37,832 bases of DNA from an uncultured Lachnospiraceae bacterium (lineage in GTDB: Bacteria > Bacillota > Clostridia > Lachnospirales > Lachnospiraceae), in assembly GCA_902780465.1 (NCBI GenBank), contig CACZFV010000012.1:1-37832 (forward strand), in the 5' to 3' direction. Below the pieces are notes generated by a model, which did not search any database, was not told the origin of the DNA, and was given only the letters and a program-made list of their open reading frames with translations. Positions 32,743 to 37,832 of the stretch are shown one piece after another; within the stretch, counting starts at the first letter, position 1, and each line of letters opens with the position of its first letter. A program made the position numbers and the translations under genes.

Positions 32743-33930
32743 ATGGAGTTCAAGTCATTTCTGGTGAAGTACGGCGAGATCGGCGTGAAGGGAAAGAACC
32801 GCTTCAAATTTGAGGACGCCCTGATCCATCAGATCCGCCTTGCCCTTCGGAAGACCGGGGCAGATTACGAGATCGTCCGGGAGCACGGAAGGATCTATGT
32901 GGATATGGAGGACGGTTACGACTACGAGGATACGGTGGACGCGCTGAAGCGCGTTTTCGGCCTTGTGACGATCTGCCCCGTGGTGCGTTTTGCCGAGAAG
33001 GATTTCGAAGCAGTGAAGCGTGCTGCAGTGGAGTACATGAAGCAGGTCTACGGCGACCGGAAGATGACCTTCAAGGTGTTCACACGACGCATCGACAAGA
33101 GCTATCCCGGCACCTCCGAGACGATCAGCGCGGACCTTGGAGAAGTGATCCTGAACGGGTGTCCGAACCTGAAGGTGGACGTGAAGAATCCGGAGATCCC
33201 GCTGCATGTGGAGATCCGGAACGAGGGCGTCAGCATCTACTCCATCAGCATCCCCGGACCGGGCGGTATGCCGGTGGGGACGAACGGACGCGCCATGCTC
33301 CTGCTTTCCGGCGGCATCGATTCCCCGGTGGCGGGCTACATGATCGCGAAGAGAGGCGTCCTGATCGAGGCGGTGTATTTCCACGCTCCGCCCTACACCT
33401 CAGAACGGGCGAAGCAGAAGGTGGTGGAGCTCGCGAAGCTGGTATCCCGCTACGCCGGACCCGTGAACCTGCACATCGTCAACTTTACGGACATCCAGCT
33501 GTATATTTACGAGAAATGCCCCCACGAGGAGCTGACCATCATCATGCGCCGCTACATGATGCGGATCGCGGAGATGATCGCCCGGAAAAACGGGAGCAAA
33601 GCGCTGATCACGGGAGAGAGCATTGGCCAGGTGGCGAGCCAGACGGTGGATTCCCTTGTTTCCACCAACGAGGTGTGCACGATGCCTGTGTTCCGGCCGC
33701 TGATCGGTTTTGACAAGCTGGAGATCATCGAGAGGTCCGAGCAGATCGGCACTTATGAGACTTCCATCGAACCCTATGAGGACTGCTGCACTATTTTCGT
33801 GGCGAAGCACCCGGTGACCCACCCGGATGCGGAACGCATCCGGAAGTCGGAGGAGAGCCTCGGCGAAAGGATCAATGAGCTGGTGCAGGAAGCTGTCCGG
33901 ACCAAGGAGCGGATCCTCTGCGAGATGTGA
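32743..33930 (+). CDS. thiI: tRNA 4-thiouridine synthetase ThiI (no rhodanese domain)
   Basis: A 395-residue protein: N-terminal ferredoxin-like and THUMP domains (about 1-165) bind tRNA, and the PP-loop ATPase follows with LLSGGIDSPVAGYM (about 186-199) adenylating U8. The C-terminal rhodanese domain of E. coli ThiI is missing, as in Bacillus, consistent with direct sulfur transfer from the adjacent desulfurase. ITGESIGQVASQT is a conserved ThiI motif. Last gene of the extended heat-shock operon before the terminator. Confidence 0.95.
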   Translation: MEFKSFLVKYGEIGVKGKNRFKFEDALIHQIRLALRKTGADYEIVREHGRIYVDMEDGYDYEDTVDALKRVFGLVTICPVVRFAEKDFEAVKRAAVEYMKQVYGDRKMTFKVFTRRIDKSYPGTSETISADLGEVILNGCPNLKVDVKNPEIPLHVEIRNEGVSIYSISIPGPGGMPVGTNGRAMLLLSGGIDSPVAGYMIAKRGVLIEAVYFHAPPYTSERAKQKVVELAKLVSRYAGPVNLHIVNFTDIQLYIYEKCPHEELTIIMRRYMMRIAEMIARKNGSKALITGESIGQVASQTVDSLVSTNEVCTMPVFRPLIGFDKLEIIERSEQIGTYETSIEPYEDCCTIFVAKHPVTHPDAERIRKSEESLGERINELVQEAVRTKERILCEM

Positions 33931-33951
33931 TCCGGACAGTCAGAGAACAAC

Positions 33952-33980
33952 AAAGCCGCAGGACAGTGTCCTGCGGCTTT
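33952..33980. terminator. Probable bidirectional terminator between thiI and the HPr-like gene
   Basis: AAAGCCGCAGGA (33952-33963) pairs perfectly with TCCTGCGGCTTT (33969-33980) around a five-base loop. The T-run is only three bases on either strand, so termination strength is uncertain, but it sits between converging genes. Confidence 0.68.
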
Positions 33981-34002
33981 GAGACAGTATTCGGAACTTG
34001 AA

Positions 34003-34242
34003 TTATTCGACGATATAGGGCTTCAGAGCCTCAAGGATATCGCTTTCTTCGGAAGAACCGTGGATGTTCAGGTCGATCGGCTTGGAAAGATCCAGACTGA
34101 AAATACCCATGATGGATTTCGCGTCGATGACATATCTGCCGGACACGAGGTCAAAATCTTCATCGTAGCGGGCGATGGTGTTCACGAAAGCTTTCACCTT
34201 GTCGATAGAGTTCAGGGAAATCTTAACTGTCTTCATACTCAT
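34003..34242 (-). CDS. HPr-like (Crh-like) protein lacking the phosphocarrier histidine
   Basis: A 79-residue protein with the HPr fold. The KSIMGIFSL segment (42-50) aligns with the HPr regulatory site, and S43 corresponds to Ser46, phosphorylated by HPr kinase in Firmicutes. The PTS active site is gone: where HPr has GLHARPA, this protein has NSIDKVKAF, with Ser12 at the His15 position and Asp14 at Arg17. It therefore cannot pass phosphate in the PTS. Bacillus Crh is a precedent, having Gln15 with Ser46 kept and acting as a CcpA cofactor. A regulatory role is inferred. AAGGAGG (34253-34259) precedes the start. Monocistronic. Confidence 0.85.
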   Translation of the reverse strand: MSMKTVKISLNSIDKVKAFVNTIARYDEDFDLVSGRYVIDAKSIMGIFSLDLSKPIDLNIHGSSEESDILEALKPYIVE

Positions 34243-34303
34243 TAAAATAACGCCTCCTTATCTGATTGAGATCGGGCCCCAGCGCCCCGTGATCCATATC
34301 TTT

Positions 34304-34332
34304 ATCTTATTTGGAACAGGAAATAAAGTCAA
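34304..34332 (-). promoter_or_regulatory. SigA-type promoter of the HPr-like gene
   Basis: On the minus strand TTGACT (34327-34332) and TAAGAT (34304-34309) are 17 bp apart. The leader (about 55 bases) contains a GC-rich hairpin near 34267-34292. The site overlaps the upstream region of mtaB on the other strand. Confidence 0.65.
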
Positions 34333-34374
34333 GTGCTGAACCCGGACAGAGGTTCGGAAAGAGGGAGTCTGACA

Positions 34375-35733
34375 GTGAAAAGCGCCGCATTTCATACGCT
34401 GGGCTGCAAAGTAAATATTTATGAGACCGAGGCGATGCGCCAGGCTCTGATCCGGGAGGGATACGAGATCCGCTCCTTTGAAGAGGTTGCGGACGTCTAT
34501 GTGATCAATACCTGCTCCGTCACGAATATCGCCGACAGGAAATCGCGGCAGATGCTGCACAGGGCGAGGACGATGAATCCGGACGCGGTGGTCGTGGCAG
34601 CAGGATGCTATGCCCAGGCGGCAGCGGAACAGCTGAAACAGGACCAGGGTGTGGACATCATCCTGGGAAACCGGGAGAAAACAAAGATCGCGGAGATCCT
34701 TGAACAGTGGTTCCGGGAGAAGGAAGAATCGGGAAAACACCAGATGCTGCTGGCAGGAGATATGAAAGAAGCCTTCTGCTATGAAGATCTTTCCGCGGAT
34801 ACCATGGACAGCCACACCCGGGCTTTCCTGAAGATCCAGGACGGCTGCAACCAGTTCTGTACCTACTGCATCATTCCTTATCTGCGGGGGCGGATCCGGT
34901 CCAGGAACGCGGAGGACATCCTGAGAGAAGCGGAGGCATTCGCGGGGAAAGGATACCGGGAACTGGTGCTGACGGGCATCCATCTGTCCTCTTACGGAAA
35001 AGATCTAGAAAACATGGAGATCCGGGGAGATGCACCGGTGAAGGATCTGGGAGATGTGATCCGTCTCCTGGACAGGGTGACGGGGATCGAGCGGGTCCGC
35101 GTCGGATCTCTGGAACCTCGGCTGATCACGGAACCGTTTCTCAGGACACTTTCGGATCTGGAGCATTTCTGCCCCCATTTCCACCTGTCCCTGCAGAGCG
35201 GAAGCGACAGTGTGCTGAAGAGAATGAACCGCAGGTATACGGCGGAAGAATACTACCGGAGCGTATGCCTCCTGCGGGAGTACTTTCCGAATGCAGCGGT
35301 GACGACGGACATCATCACCGGTTTTCCGGGAGAGACAGAAGAAGAGTTTGAGGAGACGCTCCGGTTCGCGGAGAAGACCGGATTCTACGAGATCCATATC
35401 TTTCCCTATTCCGCGCGGAAAGGGACCAGAGCTGCTTCGATGCCCGGACAGCTGCCCAGGGCGGTGAAGGCGGAACGTGCCGCAGCACTGCAGGCTCTGA
35501 CGAAGGAACAGTCCCGCGCCTTCCGGGCCGAGCGCATCGGCACACAGGCGGAGATCCTGACGGAAGAGGAGATCGTGATCGGAGGCGTTCCCTATATGGT
35601 GGGGAGCACAAGGGAATATGTGCGTTGTGCAGCGCCCGCAGGAATGGGGGCGAACAGGCTGGTCAGCGGCACTGCGGCAGGTTTCCTGACGGAGGATATC
35701 CTCCTGCTGGAATCCTGCGGAAAGGAATCCTGA
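34375..35733 (+). CDS. mtaB: tRNA methylthiotransferase MtaB
   Basis: A 452-residue radical-SAM enzyme that converts t6A37 to ms2t6A37 in tRNA. The N-terminal MTTase domain has the Fe-S cysteines in LGCKVNIYE, NTCSVTN and AAGCYAQ; the radical-SAM cysteines are in DGCNQFCTYCIIPYLRGRIRSR; a TRAM domain ends the protein. HTLGCKVN identifies the MtaB subgroup rather than MiaB or RimO. GTG 34375 is chosen as start: GAGGGAG lies seven bases upstream and the conserved N-terminus begins right after; a GTG at 34333 has no ribosome site. In Bacillus mtaB follows rsmE directly, but here three genes intervene. Confidence 0.93.
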   Translation: MKSAAFHTLGCKVNIYETEAMRQALIREGYEIRSFEEVADVYVINTCSVTNIADRKSRQMLHRARTMNPDAVVVAAGCYAQAAAEQLKQDQGVDIILGNREKTKIAEILEQWFREKEESGKHQMLLAGDMKEAFCYEDLSADTMDSHTRAFLKIQDGCNQFCTYCIIPYLRGRIRSRNAEDILREAEAFAGKGYRELVLTGIHLSSYGKDLENMEIRGDAPVKDLGDVIRLLDRVTGIERVRVGSLEPRLITEPFLRTLSDLEHFCPHFHLSLQSGSDSVLKRMNRRYTAEEYYRSVCLLREYFPNAAVTTDIITGFPGETEEEFEETLRFAEKTGFYEIHIFPYSARKGTRAASMPGQLPRAVKAERAAALQALTKEQSRAFRAERIGTQAEILTEEEIVIGGVPYMVGSTREYVRCAAPAGMGANRLVSGTAAGFLTEDILLLESCGKES

Positions 35734-35742
35734 AGGAAGGGC

Positions 35743-35771
35743 TTGAAGAACGGTGTGTTTTAGTTTACAAT
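35743..35771 (+). promoter_or_regulatory. SigA-type promoter of ireB
   Basis: TTGAAG (35743-35748) and TACAAT (35766-35771) are 17 bp apart, immediately downstream of mtaB. AAAGGATAAGG precedes the ireB ATG. Confidence 0.72.
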
Positions 35772-35795
35772 AATGGCAATTGAAAGGATAAGGTT

Positions 35796-36068
35796 ATGGG
35801 CGAAAACTTACACGATACACAATTCTTTCGGGCAGTTCAGGAAAATAAGATGGATGTGACCCAGGTGCTGCAGCTGGTCTATGAAGCGCTGTCTGAAAAG
35901 GGGTATAATCCGGTGAACCAGATCGTCGGATATGTGATGAGCGGTGATCCCACCTATATCACAAGTCATAAAAACGCCAGAAGCCTGATCATGAAGGTGG
36001 AACGGGACGAGATCCTGGAAGAGCTGTTGAGTTTTTACATTGACAAGAAATTTGGCGGCAGTGACTGA
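35796..36068 (+). CDS. ireB: IreB-family regulatory phosphoprotein
   Basis: A 90-residue cytoplasmic protein formerly UPF0297. The core VLQLVYEALSEKGYNPVNQIVGYVMSGDPTYI and SLIMKVERDEILEELL are diagnostic. In Enterococcus IreB is phosphorylated on N-terminal threonines by the PASTA kinase IreK and affects cephalosporin tolerance; here T8 in HDTQFF is the likely counterpart. Next come ruvX and a DUF1292 gene, the same order as yrzL-yrrK-yrzB in Bacillus. Confidence 0.93.
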   Translation: MGENLHDTQFFRAVQENKMDVTQVLQLVYEALSEKGYNPVNQIVGYVMSGDPTYITSHKNARSLIMKVERDEILEELLSFYIDKKFGGSD

Positions 36069-36082
36069 TCACTGCCGTTTTT
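36056..36082 (+). terminator. Terminator overlapping the ireB stop codon
   Basis: CGGCAGTGA (36056-36064) pairs with TCACTGCCG (36069-36077), and the four-base loop contains most of the ireB stop codon; five T follow. As ruvX lies 110 bases beyond with no clear promoter of its own, this may be an attenuator. Confidence 0.8.
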
Positions 36083-36191
36083 AAATGAAAGCCGCGTAAA
36101 TGGCCGTTATGGGCTCGGCCAAACTGAACAGGAAATATCCTTTTCTGATGCAGACACTGTATCGGAATTATTTTGTTGTGCAGGAAAAAAT

Positions 36192-36620
36192 ATGAAAACA
36201 CTGATGGGGCTGGATTACGGCTCGAAAACAGTAGGCGTGGCGGTGAGCGACGCCCTGATGATGACTGCCCAGCCGCTGGAGACGGTCACAAGAGAGAGTG
36301 AGAACAAGCTCAGGAAGACGCTCGCCCGCATTGCTGAGCTGGCGAAAGAGCGGCAGGTTGATCTTTTTGTGCTGGGAAGACCCCTGCACATGGGCGGAAA
36401 CGCCGGAGAGCGCGTCGCGAAATGCGAAGCCTTCAGGGAGCTGCTGGAAAAACGCACGGGGATCCCGGTGGTCTGGCAGGATGAGCGTCTCACTACGGTG
36501 GAGGCGGATGAGATCCTTGCGGAAAGCGGCGTGCCGAAGCAGGAACGGAAAAAATATATCGACCAGGTGGCGGCAAGTCTGATCCTGAAGGAATACATGG
36601 AGTCGCACCCGGCGGAATGA
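36192..36620 (+). CDS. ruvX: RuvX/YqgF-family putative Holliday junction resolvase
   Basis: A 142-residue RNase H-fold nuclease. MGLDYGSKTVGVAVSD at the start carries the first catalytic Asp, LFVLGRPLHMGG the second motif, and VVWQDERLTTVEAD the third; the C-terminal KKYIDQVAASLIL contains the final Asp. Family members resolve DNA junctions or process pre-16S rRNA 5' ends (YqgF in E. coli). AGGAAA precedes the start. The 109 bases upstream (36083-36191) contain no clear feature except a possible TGGCC/GGCCA hairpin. The stop overlaps the next ATG. Confidence 0.92.
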   Translation: MKTLMGLDYGSKTVGVAVSDALMMTAQPLETVTRESENKLRKTLARIAELAKERQVDLFVLGRPLHMGGNAGERVAKCEAFRELLEKRTGIPVVWQDERLTTVEADEILAESGVPKQERKKYIDQVAASLILKEYMESHPAE

Positions 36621-36922
36621 ATGGAGAAAACATGGAAGAGAAAAAGAACGGCGGGAGCGCCGGTATTATTGTGACGGACGAAGACGGACAGGAGATCATG
36701 CTTTACGCGGTGGAGGAGACCAGAATGAACGGCTGCTCCTATCTTCTTGCGGCTGACAGCGAGGAAGGGGACGGAGAATGCTATATCCTGAAGGATGTTT
36801 CCGGCGAGGAAGAGTCGGAAGCAGTCTATGAATTCGTAGAAGACGATGCGGAGGCAGAAAGCATCTTCCGCATTTTTCAGGAACTGATGACAGAGACGGG
36901 AGTGGAACTCTCAGAAAGGTAA
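36617..36922 (+). CDS. DUF1292 (YrzB-like) acidic protein
   Basis: A 101-residue, strongly acidic protein of the DUF1292 family: IIVTDEDGQEIMLYAVEETRMNGCSYLLAADSEE and CYILKD match the family pattern. Function unknown. ATG 36617 overlaps the ruvX stop (ATGA), so coupling is likely; an in-frame ATG at 36632 is the alternative and gives 96 residues. It is the third member of the conserved ireB-ruvX-DUF1292 cluster. Confidence 0.85.
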   Translation: MNGENMEEKKNGGSAGIIVTDEDGQEIMLYAVEETRMNGCSYLLAADSEEGDGECYILKDVSGEEESEAVYEFVEDDAEAESIFRIFQELMTETGVELSER

Positions 36923-36939
36923 ACAGTGATTTGAGCGAA

Positions 36940-37832
36940 ATGGAAAAAAATCCGCTGAATGCCATCCGGAAACTCAGGGAGCGGAGCCGCACCCTGGCCG
37001 GTGGCGAAACAGCAAAAAAGACGAAGAAGCCGGCAAAAACAGAGAAGTCTGTGAAAGCAGAGAAGCCGGCAAAAGCAGGGAAGCTCCCGAAACACGAGAA
37101 GCTCCCGAAACATGAGAAGCTTCCGAAGCACGAGAAGCTTCCAAAACATGAAAAACTTCCGAAACAGGAGAAGCTCCCGAAGCAGGAGAAGCTCCCGAAG
37201 CAGGAGAAGCTCCCGAAACAGGAGAAACTTCCCAAGGCGCAGAAGCTTCCGAAAGCACCGAAGATCCGCCGGGACGAAGGAGCGGTGGTGAAGATCATCC
37301 CGCTGGGCGGCCTGGAACAGATCGGAATGAATATTACGGCCTTCGAGTACGGAGACAGCATCGTCGCAGTGGACTGCGGCATCGCGTTCCCTTCGGAGGA
37401 TATGTACGGCATCGACTGCGTGATCCCGGACATCACCTATCTGAAGGACAATGCCTCCAAGGTAAAGGGATTTGTGATCACCCACGGCCATGAGGACCAC
37501 ATCGGCGCACTGCCCTATATCCTGAAGGACCTGAATGTGCCTGTCTATTCCACAAGACTGACGATCGCGCTGATCCGCCACAAGCTGGAGGAACACCGCC
37601 TGGCGGACTCCGCGAAGCTGTTCGTCGTGAACCACGGGGATACGGTCCCGCTCGGCGACTTTAATGTGGAGTTCATCAAGACGAACCACTCGATCTCCGA
37701 CAGCTCCGCACTGGCGATCTTCTCGCCTGCCGGAGTGATCTTCCACACCGGAGATTTCAAGATCGATTACACGCCGGTCTTCGGAGAAGCCGCAGACCTG
37801 CAGCGGATGGCGGAACTCGGGAAAAACGGCGT
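36940..37832 (+). CDS. rnj: Ribonuclease J, N-terminal part, with a repeat-rich basic extension (runs off the window)
   Basis: 297 codons are visible and the frame is still open at the window end. The metallo-beta-lactamase core starts near residue 116 (VVKIIPLGGLEQIGMN), with the zinc motif THGHEDH at 181-187 and FKTNHSISDS-like and HTGDFKID segments later, typical of RNase J, the 5'-3' exo/endonuclease for mRNA decay and rRNA processing. Ahead of it lies an unusual Lys/Pro-rich extension: about 47 basic residues, then ten six-residue repeats (residues 48-107). Start ATG 36940 is in frame with a TTG at 36931 that lies 11 bases after AAAGG and may be the true start. Confidence 0.92.
   Translation, partial: MEKNPLNAIRKLRERSRTLAGGETAKKTKKPAKTEKSVKAEKPAKAGKLPKHEKLPKHEKLPKHEKLPKHEKLPKQEKLPKQEKLPKQEKLPKQEKLPKAQKLPKAPKIRRDEGAVVKIIPLGGLEQIGMNITAFEYGDSIVAVDCGIAFPSEDMYGIDCVIPDITYLKDNASKVKGFVITHGHEDHIGALPYILKDLNVPVYSTRLTIALIRHKLEEHRLADSAKLFVVNHGDTVPLGDFNVEFIKTNHSISDSSALAIFSPAGVIFHTGDFKIDYTPVFGEAADLQRMAELGKNG
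37081..37260 (+). repeat. 18-bp tandem repeat encoding KLPK-x-x hexapeptides in RNase J
   Basis: Ten uninterrupted 18-bp units fill exactly 180 bp and stay in frame. They encode four KLPKHE, four KLPKQE, one KLPKAQ and one KLPKAP. Units differ mostly at third codon positions, so the array is not a fresh duplication throughout, but the KLPKQE block is more uniform and may be younger. Confidence 0.95.

Noticed and set aside
37081-37260. Possible CRISPR array
   Set aside because: The 18-bp units are contiguous, in frame and without spacers; they encode protein repeats in RNase J.
1-37832. tRNA or rRNA genes and transposase genes
   Set aside because: No cloverleaf with a TTCGA-type T arm, no rRNA sequence and no transposase or integrase motif was seen.

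Overview
The window looks like a chromosomal segment of a GC-rich Firmicute, most likely Clostridia and probably a Lachnospiraceae relative. Support comes from the gene orders (hrcA-grpE-dnaK-dnaJ-prmA-rsmE with a CIRCE operator; ireB-ruvX-DUF1292-rnj), strong Shine-Dalgarno sites, SigA-type promoters, a Crh-like HPr paralogue, ChW repeats, a clostripain-type peptidase and 3D-domain exoproteins. The genus cannot be named from this sequence. No rRNA, tRNA, CRISPR array, prophage or transposase gene was seen.

Layout. 1-3309: a TtcA-type tRNA thiolase and a large orphan lipoprotein. 3310-8249: a complete branched-chain amino acid ABC operon (livJ-H-M-G-F), except that livJ has lost its start and most of its signal peptide. 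8301-12870: cysK on the minus strand, then rfbA, a broken serA and a secreted ChW/NodB polysaccharide deacetylase. 12901-17724: a membrane-anchored C11 (clostripain) peptidase, yqeC and an NhaC-type antiporter. 17823-23271: a MATE exporter divergent from a fructokinase, two 3D-domain wall proteins and azlCD. 23331-23494: a 164-bp noncoding inverted-repeat element flanked by 9-bp direct repeats. 23500-24678: a minus-strand pyridoxamine kinase fused to a C-terminal barstar domain. 24758-33930: a CIRCE-controlled heat-shock operon extended by prmA, rsmE, a NifS-like desulfurase and thiI. 34003-37832: a Crh-like HPr paralogue, mtaB, the ireB-ruvX-DUF1292 cluster and the start of RNase J with an 18-bp tandem repeat in its N-terminus.

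How the genes fit together. Protein quality control (HrcA, GrpE, DnaK, DnaJ) and RNA or ribosome modification (PrmA, RsmE, ThiI, MtaB, TtcA-like) dominate the right half. Three separate enzymes put sulfur into tRNA, and a NifS-like desulfurase sits directly before thiI as a likely sulfur donor. The middle is envelope biology: deacetylase, C11 peptidase, 3D proteins and transporters. The left is amino-acid uptake and synthesis (Liv, CysK, SerA).

The most unusual item is the pyridoxamine kinase-barstar fusion, with no barnase gene in the window. Next are the 164-bp mobile-looking element beside it and the repeat-bearing RNase J. Two genes (livJ and serA) carry deletions that could be real lesions or assembly faults.
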